This document shows positions 11,015-23,300 of a DNA stretch of 64,000 nucleotides, piece by piece. The position numbers were made by a program, and so were the translations under genes. Within the stretch, counting starts at the first letter, position 1. The number at the start of each line of letters is the position of its first letter. The notes below the pieces were generated by a model. It worked only from the letters and a program-made list of their open reading frames with translations, ran no database searches and was not told the DNA's origin. The stretch is taken from the NCBI GenBank assembly GCA_025345505.1, contig JANVCC010000011.1:11755749-11819748 (forward strand), in the 5' to 3' direction. This stretch comes from Todiramphus chloris collaris (lineage: Eukaryota > Chordata > Aves > Coraciiformes > Alcedinidae).

Positions 11015-13907
11015 CAAGCTCCACTACCAGTCCCTACAGTGCTAGTGTCTACATAAATAACACTTTTTTTATGTCTTCACTGATAATATCTCATTTATGG
11101 CCTTCTATGAATGGAACATATATAATGTATGTATTTTCTATTATAATATTGTTTTCTTATTATCCTTTTTATGCGTATGTTTTTGTCTTATGTGGTTCCT
11201 GGAACATTTTCAGATCTTTTAAAGTATTTGAGTATTAAGATTTTGATTGACTCCTTTATTCTCATTCTTTCTTTTCCTAGCTTTACTGAGTGAAACTTAA
11301 CCTTTGCAGCAGTCTTGTTCAAATCAGGCTTTCAAACATCCTAGCTTCATAAAGCAAGAATTAATTCAAAATTAATGTATTTCTGGGAACAAGCAGACAA
11401 GAATTTGCATTAGAATGTAGATATGGGACAGACTATGTTTGTGAAGGGGAAAAAAATTCAGATTAATGTAAAAAAAAAAAAAAAGCTTCATAAGTCTGTT
11501 GTATCTTGCTCATGGTCCTCCAGCTGGGCTGTTGAGCACATGGAGGTTGTTGGACAGTTACTTCAGAAGTAGCTGAAGCATCCACCACGAAGGAACCTGG
11601 GAAGATATCAGGAGGGACTGTATGAATAGGGAGACCATAGCTAAATAGAATAACTGTGCAGGGAGATACATATGTGATTAGAGCTCTGTTCACATGAAAA
11701 TTTCTTTTTAACCAAATCTGAAGTTATAGTAATACTAGAACTTCTGTAGCATTTCAAAAATATTAGAAGCAGTATTGAGGAATCCAAGCATCAAGTAAGT
11801 AAAGAAAATGTGATTATTTTAAATATCTTTTTTTATTATGATAAATCTGCAAATGTAAGCATCAATATCCTTATTAGTGATCACACTTTCAATACGTACA
11901 CCTTGTAATGAATGACAACCCATCAATGCCAACGTTTCATCAGAGATCAGAATGATGGGAATGTCAGGTTTTCAAATACAGACACAGAAGAGGAAAAACA
12001 TCTCCCAAAGGTGGGGAACTCATCTAATGCACTCAGAATCTGAGAATCTTTTTCTTCTAAAAGCTTTTGAAAATGTACCAATCATCTCAGTGCTTGTGGA
12101 AAAACTGGATTTCAGTCTCTCTTTTTCAGGTGAAAAGGGACCTTCATCAATGACAAGAGACTGGTTAGCTCAATCTGAAGAACATGGTTTTGGACTACAG
12201 TCTGAAAGCTTTCCTTAGCTCACAAGAGGACAGGGTCTTCTTACTGTTTCCAACTTGGAAATATTCAGAACTGTTTTTGAACCTCACTAGTTAGGTTTTA
12301 CCAAGATCCATATATTATTACCATCTTAATAGAACATGTATTACAATCAAGTGCAACAGGTACATGGTGTTGTTATTAGCTATTGTGTTAACAAATTTAC
12401 TTGTGCTATTAATTTAAATTAACATGGAAAAAAAGAAAAGCAGCATATGAAAATATTTAATCAAAGAAGAGGTATATTTATGTACTTTTTGGTTTGGCCT
12501 CTATAATTAAAAAATACTAGGAAAAGATATTTTTCTTTTCTTTCTGAAATTTTATGAGCTCTCCTCACAAACAGAAACATTCAATTCTGATGAAATATTT
12601 CTCAGTTTCAAAGTACTGGAAACTTGCTCACATAACAATGAGCATTTGTCAAATCAGAAAGAACAATTTAACACAGAGAAGAAAAGATATTTCCTTTAAG
12701 CTCTCTATAGCAAATCTGAGAGCTGAGGAACCTGGATAGCTTAGATAACATTCAAACAGGCATCAAAACATGTAGTTCCTCCTTTGAACTTAACTGCTAC
12801 CTCAGTTTCAAGTGCTTATGACATTTACAAGAGTAAATGTGAAAGACTGAATGACAGGGAAGAAGAGGTACAGTTGAAATGCTGTTTTTCAAGCAAAGGA
12901 AAGCTGCAAAGTACAGTTCCTGAGAGCAACAACAACAGAAACCCACAGGTTTTGTTCATGTTATAAATGAAAACTAGACATATTCTCTACCTTCCTTTCA
13001 GGGAGCTGTCACAAGATAAATTGCCCCTGCTGATATCAGCTGAAAGATCACTTAGTCACTTTATCTTTTGGTAAAATTTGCGTTTTGGTTGAACAAGAAT
13101 GAACATTAGATCAAGCACACTTACCTGTTCATTTAGGAATGGAGAGAGTTTAAGCACCTTAATAAGTTCACCATTGTTTTTCAAGTTGTCTTGATTTACT
13201 AAAATCAAACTCTAGATGAATATCAGGCAGAAGTACCTGCTACTTAAGCTCAGAACTGCAACTGTTAAGTTCTACAATGTATAAAATGAATTACATTATT
13301 TTTTCCATTTCAGTTAAAATAAATTTCTCTCAGGAAGACTGTGTCTGTTGTGTCAAATTTATTATCTTAAAAAACCCTCAAATGTCTATTGTAAAAGAAC
13401 TACTGTAAACGTTCTGCTTTGACAATTTTAAAAATTAAACTTCTCCAGTTCTACTATGGAAGAAGTTTTAAAACATGAAAGTCATTAAAAATCCATGAAG
13501 TTAAATGCTTGAAATATGGTGGTTTGAATTATTGTAACATTGTTTCTTTTACATAGTCACACCTCATGAAAACATGAGATTTTTCTTTTTGAATAAAGAT
13601 ATGATAAAGTGATAAAGATATGAGAAGTACAAAAGAGGAGATGGGCAAATAAGAGAAATCTTGTAAATGATAACAAGTTGGAAAGCCAGATTTCTGATCA
13701 TCTCTACAGGAAAAAAAAAAAAAAACCAAACCTGTGAAAATCATGTCAGAGTACATGTGATGATAAAACGGCCATAAACTGTTTCAGTGCACTTAGCAAA
13801 TTGTTTACCTTCCAGAAGTTCAGCTTGGTGCATAAAGTAATGTGGATATCCAGGCTCCCTGGTGTGCTTTTTGTTCACTGGTCTATGAAGAAATCTACAA
13901 TTACCTG
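11015..13907. other. Unique AT-rich non-coding DNA
   Basis: No gene or transposon recognised. Homopolymers are A15 at 11470-11484 and A15 at 13711-13725. A 76-codon minus-strand frame at 11463-11693 has a more protein-like composition than its neighbours (a run rich in Pro, Ser, Thr and Val), but I cannot match it to any family and it has no supporting splice or start context. Confidence 0.45.
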
Positions 13908-14221
13908 AAAGGAGGCTGTAGTGAGGTGGGTGTTGGTCTCTTCTCCCAAGTAACTAGTGACAGGATGAGAGGACATGGGCTTAAGTTGTGCCAGGGAAGG
14001 TTTAGATTAGATGATAGAAAAAATATCTATACTAAAGAGTGGTGAGGCATTGGAACAGACTGCCCGGGGGGTGGTGGAGTCACCATTCCTGGATGTATTA
14101 AAAAAAATGTGTAGACCTGGCACTTCAGGACATGGTTTAGTGGTCATGATAGTGTTGGGTGGATGGCTGGACTTGGTGATCTTAGAGGTCTTTTCCAACT
14201 TTTATGATTCTATGGATCTAT
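13908..14221 (+). mobile_element. CR1 LINE 3' fragment, plus strand
   Basis: CR1 copy retaining the end of ORF2 and the 3' UTR. Successive recognisable parts are the gtgacaggatgagaggacat and ggtttagattagatgat blocks, the tggaacagactgcccgg block, and the terminal ggacttggtgatcttagagg plus atgattctatggatctat tail. Residual translation shows the CR1 C-terminal motif (…[11 protein letters not shown]…GRFRLD…) followed by a frameshift, so it is a dead copy. It belongs to the subfamily ending …gatcttagaggtctttt, distinct from the gatctctagaggtccc type at 41197-42219. Confidence 0.9.
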
Positions 14222-14315
14222 AGTTCATGGAACATGCCTTGAAAATCTAGAGGACAAGTCATTTTTGTGTCCTGGGAGGAGCTGAATAAAGTAAATCAGC
14301 ACTCATAAAATCACT

Positions 14316-15025
14316 ACAGAACCACAGAAGTGTTGAGATTGGAAGGGATGTTTGGAAGTCATCAGGTCCAAACTCCTTATCAAGGACCTAGAGCCAGTTG
14401 CCTCAGACTATATCTAGATTAATATCTCCAAGGATAGAGACTCCACAATCTCCCTGGAAATCCTGTACCAGGGATTGGTCACCCAAACAGACAAAAAGTG
14501 TTTCCTGATGTTCAGAGTGATCCTCCTGTGTTTCAGTTTGTGACCATTGCCTCCAGTCCTGTTACTGGGCACGACTGAAAAAAGCCTGGCTCCATTCTGT
14601 TTCCAACCTCATTTCATGTATTTGTATGCATTAGAGAAATGTCCTCTGAGCCTTCTCTTCTCCAGGGTAAATGGTACCATCTTTCTCAGCCTTTCCTCAC
14701 AACAGTGATTCTCTATTACCTCCCTATGGCCCTTGGACACTCTTCAGTAGCTCCATGATTCTCTTGTAGTGGGGAGCCCAGATCTGGACATAGAACTCCA
14801 GATGTGGCTTCACCAGTGCTGGGGGCAAGGACCTCCTCCCTCAATCTACTGGTAATCCTCTGCCTAATGAAGTCTAGGGTACCATTAGCCTTCTTTTCTG
14901 TAGGGTCACACTGCTGGCTTGTGTTCAAGTTGGTGCCCACCAGGATCTTTCCTTCCAAGTTGCTTTGCAACGGGGTGGTCCCCTGTACATACAAGTGCCT
15001 GGTATTGTTCTTTCCCAGATGTATT
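14316..15025 (-). mobile_element. CR1 LINE fragment, minus strand (ORF2 C-terminus + 3' UTR)
   Basis: On the plus strand it opens with the complemented 3' end (agattggaagggatg…gtcatcaggtccaaactcc). It continues through ctccacaatctccctgg, the tttcctgatgttcagagtga and gttactgggcacgactgaaa blocks, and then the RT-thumb region. The 92-codon minus-strand frame at 14716-14994 is the remnant of ORF2 (…NLNTSQQCDPTEKKANGTLDFI… corresponds to the CR1 stretch downstream of the catalytic motif). It fades out near 15025 after tgttctttcccagatg, the expected 5' truncation. Together with 13908-14221 it forms a tail-to-tail CR1 pair 94 bp apart. Confidence 0.88.
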
Positions 15026-18000
15026 CAGATACCTTGAAAACTTAGTAAGTTGATGACATTGTCAGTATTTGACATGAAATAAAGGGGATTTCATAATAGT
15101 TTTATTCTTTCATTCTCAGAAGTAGGTGCTGTTATTTTCTGTTAAACTGTGACTTAACCCTGGGATGTATATTAGGCTTAAGAAGAAAAAAATATCAGTT
15201 TAAAATAGCTCTACTATTCGGACAAAAACCACTTATTAGCTGTAATTCTTTCACTTACTAGTCAGTCAGTGTGACAAGGAAATTTTTCACTCCTGTTCAG
15301 AGCTATTTCTTCCTCTTGAAATGATGATGACACTTGCATCCATACTGAATATCGTGTTATTCTGCACTGCTTCCAATGGGGCTGCAGGTGAAGACTCTTG
15401 CTCAGCTGGACTGCTATGTGTGTCTTAGGACACCCACTGGTATGGGGACTAGCCAAGGTGATGTAGGCCTAACGTTAGTTTTACACCGTATATGCATAGA
15501 CAAATTAAGTTTGATTTATGAGCAACTGATTTACTTAAAATGTGTGAGAGTTCTGGAAAATCTGGGAATTACTCAGTCTCAATTAAGGTAACCGTATTTT
15601 TATCAGGTTTAATGTTGTTTCACTACTGCAGTTGAAAGTGTTATGTCCTTATGCTCATCTTCCTTCTTACACTTTAGAGTTCATTCTGTTGTATTTCACT
15701 TTCCTTGCATTATTTTTACATTAAGAAAAAGAAATCACAACATATTTTAAACAATATAAACATCCATTTTTCCCACTCTGAACAAAAGTGAGGATGAAAA
15801 AACTTTGCAACATTTCTTATTTCCAAAAAGATTTTATTTATAAGTGTTTTTTTCACATTGTTTTATTTTTTGAAAGAAGACGTAGTAACTGTTGAATTCT
15901 GAGACAAATTTTCTTCCTCTTCACTGCCTTGAGGAGGTGGAATATTAAAAAAAGAGAGGACTTCTCTTGATGTTTGAAGAAATTAAATCTATTTTGGGGG
16001 AAGGGCTATGCACAGCTCAAAATGTTATCCTACCGAGTAAGATGTCTACTGGATAGGCAACAGTCACAGTAATAATCAGACAGCCACAGTCTCACTGCTC
16101 CCTTTGCACTGACTCTAGCATTAAGAAAGTCCAACTCACAACAGTCTGTGCAATACACCATACAAAGGAGAGAAATTCGGATGGCTTTAAAGTGAGTGGG
16201 TTGGGACTATTGGTTTTGGCAGCAGCTTACCTTAAGAAAGGCTAAAAGCCTATCACAAAATCACAGAGGCAAAAGGCGTAGTTTGCAGACAAATTACATG
16301 ATTGTCAGAATATTAGAGAGAATAACTTAATCCAGTTTATGTCAGCGATAGTGCTGTTCTACCCTCCCTTCACACTCATCAGTGTGTTCCTGCCATCTGT
16401 CACCTCTGAATTAGCAAACCAGGCAGTGGGTGAATTTAGGAAAAATCATTAGACAAAATCTAAATGATGATGCTAGAACAAGGCTCTACTACATGCTTCA
16501 CATTTCTGTTTAATGAAAACTGAAATCTGAATTGGTCAATCAGAAAACCACTTAGCACATCAGTGTGTTTTGATACAACGAGCCATCAATGAGGATTTTA
16601 TAACGTCTCAGGTTATTAATTGTCAGAGCATGATTTTAACTCTTTTCCAATATTAGCTGTAAGTATAGCCTATATTTCACTTAGGTCTATGGAGTAAGAA
16701 AATAAATGTTTGAGGGCCATTTCTCTGAATCAAATTTCCTCGTGTTTTTCCATTTTGGTAGTCTAATTATACATTCTATAAAAGGGGTGTAAAATACTGT
16801 CATACCTGAATTCTTCACCTCCCATGCCTTGGCATCTTCTTCCTCTGACTTTGTGTTTGTGTGTAAAGTTCATACAGCACCCTTCCTGACAGAACTGTGC
16901 TCCTCTTTTTTTCCCATGATTCTGAGGCAACAAAGATCCTCTACTGATGGCATGTATTAAGAGAAAGGTTGAAAGGGCTGCTAAGGTGAAGCTTGAATTG
17001 TACACACAAAGCAAGGACATAAAAGAATCTGGCTCAGCTGTTAAAATATAGTGTTTTACCCCAAATCCATTACTGAAACTAAAGTAGTACATCCCTGCCT
17101 TAGTGGTTTTATACATTGAAAAACAGGGTTGAAAACCTGTTTTCAGGCCTTCACCTTCTTACCTCCTGACTAGTTATCAAAATATTTGTTGCCATCTGTC
17201 ACAGTTGCAAACCTGCAGCCAGTCCTGTTGTCTGTCAACTTTCCATGTCATGTTATGACTTGACTCAAGACAATATTGACAGCTGTGGCAGAATGAGATT
17301 AGGAAAAATCACTATGATGTGATGAATAGAACATGTGAACGTATATAATCAGCATGAAACTATCTTCTTCTTAAAGTGCAAATCCCAAAGGCTTTGGGCT
17401 AGCATATGTGATGTTAGAATTGACTATATTCACCTCCAATGGAAATGGGATGGTCTTCTCAGCACAAAATGCAAGTGTTTGTCTATAGTTCAGGTATATA
17501 AACAGTGCATACAGCACTGCCACTGCTGAAGACTAAGTACAGGCAGCAAAGTACCTATTTCTGCAACCTGTTGGAAGCTGTTTACAAGAGAGAAGGAAAA
17601 TTGTTGATAAATTTGGGAGTAGGAGGACAGTGATGTTCCATCTGTGACCCTATGCTTAAGGCTTATTCTTCAGAAGAGCTGGCACTGTTTATTCTTGATT
17701 AATTGAGGTCAGGAAATAAGTGATAAATGGAGACTGTATTCTTGCTGTGTTAATCATTCACCTTTTGTAGAAGGTATAGGCAGTCATAAAAACTCAGTAT
17801 AAGAAATTTATGAACTATTCTGTTGCTTGCAGAAGAAAGTTAAACAGGAACACCTAGTCATTGCTTACCTGTTGGCAGGTTCCCCTTCTGAGAACAGCCA
17901 TTCTCTGTGGTTCCCTGAGTGTTTCTTGGGAATATGTATCAGCAGCCATTGACAATGTTATTTCTCGTCACACTGTTAGCTGTCACAAGGACAAGTAGCC

Positions 18001-19931
18001 AGACAGAACCTGAACAGGCCACTGGAACATCTCCTGTTGCCGACACTGTTTAACATAACCTTCACTGTGAAAATGTTTCATTCCCTCCCCTGGTGACTCC
18101 ACTGGGAGGATCTGCAGGGATAGTTATGGTGTGGTGAAGAACAGGATGGTTCACAGTCACAGCCACAGCACCACTGCTATGATAACCCATCAGGGGACAG
18201 CACAAGAACTTCAGCTTGCAATCAGTTCCTGAGGGAAGAAGGGGCAGGTCCTGTTCCAGCTTTCTTGAGAGCTTCTTTTGTTGTTACAGGAGATGTCCTT
18301 GGGCTCAGCTAGATAAAGTTAGAAGGTGCTAGAGGCTGTGACACATACCTAGAGACTCAATTTATTCATACATAGCTACACTTGTGGGTTCTCAAGTCAG
18401 CACTGTTTTTCAGCTTACTCAGCCTTTCTTTTTTTCCTGGTGTTTAGCTACCCCATCAGCTATATTTGTAGAGAGTAATAATATTCCCAGTTGCCTTATT
18501 TTTACTAGACTGCACAGTGCAGATTTTTTGTCTCCTTTTATACAAAAGACTGTCTATTTCTTGAATTTTCCTAGTAATTTCTCTGTGTAGCTACTACAGT
18601 ATGAAGTAATTTTTGGGTCTGGGTGACTAAAATTGAACACAATAATCCATCCTCAATATTGTCCTTGTTACACTGGAAATACATCTCTGAATTTTAGGGT
18701 TTGAAAGTAAATAGCTGTCTTTGCTGACTGTGGATCACACTAAACAGTTCAGTATAGGTCAGACTCAAAATTGAAGCATGTTTACAGAGTAGAAGAAGAA
18801 AATTAGTGGACACGGATTGATGTGGAAAGTTTGTCAACTTGCTGTTCTTGTAGGATATTTTTTTTGTTTTAATTATACTGATAGAAACAATCATCAAGAA
18901 AGATATTAATAATTTGTGGTTTGTTTTCCCTCCAACCACTTCAGAGATACAGGTATGTCTTCTTTTATTGACACAATATCGGGCTTGTAACACTGTGTTT
19001 AACTTTAATCAGTCTGATAGGACCATCTGGAAATTGATTAGGAAGGAACTTCCCATAATGATGTGTTATTTAAATATCTGGTGGGATAAATAAGTAGATT
19101 TCACCCATAGTCTATGTGAGTGGTCATTTTGTCTATTATTCAAATGAGTCAACTTAATTAAATCTATTTTTTCTCTCTGAAGCATTACAGATGCTTTTCC
19201 CAATACTCTTTTTCTTCAGGCTTGTAATTATTATTTTCAGTATGTATATCCTAAACATTTTCTAATAAAATCCAAACAGAAATGTGACAATGCATAGCAA
19301 TGTGTACTATGCCCATCATCATTCTTGTACTACTGCTACAATATATACACAAAACAGAAAGCAATTTTTGAAAAAGCACAGCAAGCCAAACAAACACTGC
19401 ATTGTAAGTATGATACTCAAAGGAGAAAAATAGAGAACTAAAACATAAGCACAAGTTAACATGTTGTTGATATAGAGAGAAACCAAGAAGTCAGATCAAG
19501 GCTTAACTGTGTTTCAAAGGGAAAAGAAAGCAAAACTGAGTATAAAAGAAAGTCAGAAATGTCTTGTACTACTTCATCTCTGGGATCAACACAGAGATGG
19601 AAAAAAAAAAGGAAAACAAGAGACCTGGAGCAGTGTTGAAATAGGAAGACAGATTAAACTAGACAGAAGCAAGTCTGAAGGAATTACGGTGGAATGAAAG
19701 AAAATTATGACACTCTATCAAAGGAAAATGGAAGTATAATTTGAAGTAAATTCTCCTTTAGAATGAAAGAAGGTGTCTGCTACTTTTTGAAGATAATTTC
19801 ATTTCAATTACTTCCAACTATTTTAAAAACTTTATCTGAGAAAAATCAGAGTTTTTTTGTTCATTATGGAGGTTCAGGTTCTATATTTTTTCATCTGTAC
19901 CAGGAGAACTCCTCTCAGAAGTGTTCAGTCA
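15026..19931. other. Unique non-coding DNA
   Basis: No gene or identified transposon. The part at 17860-18340 is less AT-rich than its surroundings and might be an old repeat or regulatory DNA, but I recognise nothing in it. Open frames, including 16763-17116 (117 codons, minus), have low-complexity composition and no recognisable motif. Confidence 0.45.
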
Positions 19932-20334
19932 TGTTCTGCATTTGGCTAGGATAGGGTTAATTTTCACCAGAAGCTGTGAGGGGATCCACAGCCAGGATAG
20001 ACAGCTGAACCAGCCGATGGCATATTTGATATGATACTGATGTCATGCGGCTATATAAGGGCTGGGGTTGGTCCAGGCCAAGCAGCAAGATCTCAGACAT
20101 GATGCCCTGCGGTCAGTCCAGGTTTAGTCATATATCACTTGTTTTATCTATTATTTTGTTACAATTATTGTTATTATTCTTTTTTTCTTCTCCTCTGACC
20201 TAGTTCTATTAAATTCTCTTTATCTCTACCCACAGGGTTTTCCCTTTTTCTCCCTATTGTCTTTCCGATATCGTGGGAGGGGGGCTGAATGAGCGGCCAC
20301 ATGGTACTCAGCTCCCACCCATGTCTAAAGTACA
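19932..20334 (+). mobile_element. Solo LTR of an avian ERVL-type retrovirus, plus strand
   Basis: Starts TGTTCTGCATTTGGCTAGGA and continues into gatagggttaatttt, the recognised start of a common avian LTR family. It proceeds through agaagctgtgaggggatcc and gatgtcatgcggctatataa to ttatctctacccacagggtt and gaatgagcggccacatggta, ending …taaagtaca. The TATA box is at 20051-20060 and an ATTAAA polyadenylation signal at 20208-20213. Compared with what I recall of full family members, the 5' U3 appears to lack a block just after gttaatttt. No internal viral genes flank it, and I could not identify a clean target duplication. Confidence 0.85.
20051..20213 (+). promoter_or_regulatory. LTR TATA box and polyadenylation signal
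   Basis: TATA box ctatataagg (20051-20060) and ATTAAA (20208-20213) lie within the plus-strand solo LTR in the order expected for U3 promoter, R, poly(A) signal. Such LTRs can act as promoters for neighbouring DNA; nothing here shows that this one does. Confidence 0.6.
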
Positions 20335-23300
20335 AAAGCTATGCTCCTGGAAAAAGAATGCATGATTTGTAGTTGTTCTGCTAAACGACATTGAAAAAAA
20401 GAAAAGAATGGAATAAAGAGTAGGTGTATTGGTTTTGAAATTATTTCACATGGTGCAGTGTTTGTTTTTTTCATCCTGTTTGTACCATTTTTATTACTGA
20501 TCTGCAAACTACTCTTTGGGCTACTCCATGACAACAGTGCATATAGTTGCACAGCTAAGTCCACAGGAGATATTTTTTCTTTTGTGTCTTTTTTGGTTAT
20601 TTGTAGTGTATTTTTCCTGGAGGGACTTCTGAAGATTTGGGATATGTTAAGTTGGTTCTAGAAAGTAAAATAGGAACGAGTGAAAAAAGTATTACATATA
20701 CATTTTTAAATGTGTCCAAGAGGAGTTCCTTTACATGTTTCTGCCTCCAATCTCTGGGACTAAACACTGCCAATCTATGCATTTTTTATTTTTTTTTTAT
20801 GTATAGAATAGTTAGAAAAGGATGTCTTTATAAAGGTGAGATTTCCCATTGTTCTTAGGAAGTAAAGTATATCATGAGGAACACTTACATATTATACAAC
20901 TGGCTTTAGCAACACAGGAACCTAGGAGAAACTTGTTCATCATGACTACTACAGCAACATGCTGCTTGTCACCATGGAAAGCAATATGGAAAAGGAATAG
21001 GCTCCCTTCAAATACTGTTCCTCTTAAAAAAGTTGACTTTGTGCATGAAGGTGACATTAACCCACCTTTTCCTCATCTTCCTTCTCACGTTGTAAATGAA
21101 ATATTGGAGGATATTTATAAGAAATGTTAGTTTCCAGACATTCCCCTGGACAGAAGTATGGGTGCAAGATAACAGTCTGAAAATAGTGACATAGAAGGGA
21201 TGAATTTTGGAGACAGAAATTGCAAAATCATTGAATCTAATGAAGAAAATAAGTGTTGCACTGATCCATTTTATTTTTTTAATGTATAGCATCACATTTT
21301 CATGACATTTGGTTTTATTCGCTGTCATTTCACTTCCTTTCATCTAGTTGCTCAGAAGACTGAAATGCATAATTATCTTTAACTACTGAGTCCTCAAAAT
21401 ACCATTTAATAGCCAGCTGACAGTAGAGATAGACTGAGGTCTACTGACATCTCAAGTGATCTACATGTATGTGTACTTACAAGTCTAGTTCTAAATATAT
21501 AGAGCTCTTCTTTATCCATGTCAGCACAAAGGAGATAGGTATTGAATTAAGACCTATATGATATGATTTAAAAATATCATTGCTCCAGATTTAGACATTC
21601 ACAAAACTGTGAATGGCCATTATGACTGCTGGGGTTTCTTTATAACTTTGATCACATCTTATGAAGTATTTTCTAGTTCTTAATAGCTACCTTTTTGTTG
21701 AAGTAGAAGTTGAAGAGAGTTGAAGTCAAAAGAAAATACAACATGTAGACTGTCCTAAGAGTTCATCATTCCACTAAAAATGATTTCCTTTTTGTTTCTA
21801 GTTTCAGACACCATGTCTTATTTTGATCAATTACTTATCAAGAACTAGGCATAGCTCTGAAACTTGCAACATCTATTAAAGATCAAGGTTTTTAATAAGA
21901 ATATGCTGTACACTATAGAAGAAAATACAAAGCTGTAAATAATTTTTGTATCACAAACCAATCCTGAACCTTTTGTATTTAGTCTTCATGCCATTTGAGA
22001 ATTGTCTCAGGACAGTATAACGCTGTTAAAAGAAATCCTGAGTTCATCATCACATCTAGTAGGTTTCTGCTGATAACTTTTCATCTATGATTAATGGGTC
22101 CGTTATTTCAAATTTGATGTGTAGTTCACACGATGTACAAGTGAGTGACTTTAGCAGGAACCAGAATATGTTTAATAAAACATAAAAGTGAGCTTCAGCT
22201 TTATGGTTCTATCTATGCTTAGCAGTATTTTTTCCCATATTGATATGGTTTTTTCCTGGTTTTCAAACTTACTTGGTTTTTGTTGTTTTGTTTTTTCTTG
22301 TAGCAAAGTCTTTTACTATCTTACAAGTCAAATTATATCTTAAAGCTAATTTCCTTTTATATCCTTATGGGAGTCCTCTTGATTGTTAGAAGTTCCTTAT
22401 AGATTTCCAGTATGTATGACAGTTTAACAATTGTTCTCCATTCTTTAGTTCTATGAATATCAGATGTCATAAAATTAATTTGAAATATAAAATAAAAAAT
22501 TGGTATCTTTGACAGTTTTTAATCTCTCCGGAGAAACTGTCTACAACAATTTCACTTGCAATAAATACATGTTCACTAGGATTTAGGTTGGAGCCATTGA
22601 TTCATTTCATAGTATAAAATAACTCAAGCTGGAAGGCACTCATAAGGATTGCTGAGACCAACAGCATATGAAAATACAGGCTGATATGTGTGACAGACAT
22701 TTACAGGAGTGGATACTGTGGAACCTGCCTAAGCCACCAATTCAGAGACTTGCTCTTGCTAAGTCTTTCACCATGGCAATACCTGGTAACTTGGACTAGG
22801 TTGAATATGATCTAAAAGAATATGTAACAAAAGCTGCATTCTGACTGACCTTACAAGAATCAGTCAGTAGACCTAAAATAAATTATTTCCTTCTTTTCAG
22901 TACTACTGAAGTTGTACTTCATTAACTGCATCCATCTTTATGCATCCAGTCCCTGAAGGACAGTGGGTGGAGGTGGACTGTAACCTTGGGTACATGGCTG
23001 CTGGCAGCATTCCTGCTTGGGGCAGGAGGCAAGTCTGGATGGCCACCTGAGGTCTCTTACCACCAGCAGCCAAGTGACATTGTGACTATATGATTGTGAT
23101 GAAGAGTCAGAACAGGACAGGTCAGATTAACTTAAATCTTGTGAACTGAGTATTGTTCAGAATGTTTATATATAGATTTAGTCACCTTAAGAGAAAGAAG
23201 AGATTTAAATCTGAGTCTCAAAACTGTGTGAAATGGAGCATCTTAATAATTTCCTGATGGGATTTGTGAAAGACACTTTCTGTTTCACTTCCTTATTTTG

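Noticed and set aside
11463..11693. Protein-like 76-codon minus-strand ORF considered as a processed pseudogene
   Set aside because: The adjacent A-run is on the wrong side for a minus-strand retrocopy, and no homologous family is recognised.
16763..17116. 117-codon minus-strand ORF
   Set aside because: No recognisable motif, no promoter or splice context, and low-complexity composition; chance in AT-rich DNA.
17860..18340. Less AT-rich block considered as an LTR or exon
   Set aside because: I could not find TG…CA ends, TATA/poly(A) layout, target duplications or a conserved reading frame.
22960..23075. G-rich stretch with a gatggccacctgaggtct block resembling a CR1 end
   Set aside because: The match to a CR1 terminus (gatgaccttnagaggtctct…ccaac) is short and lacks the flanking CR1 order on either side.
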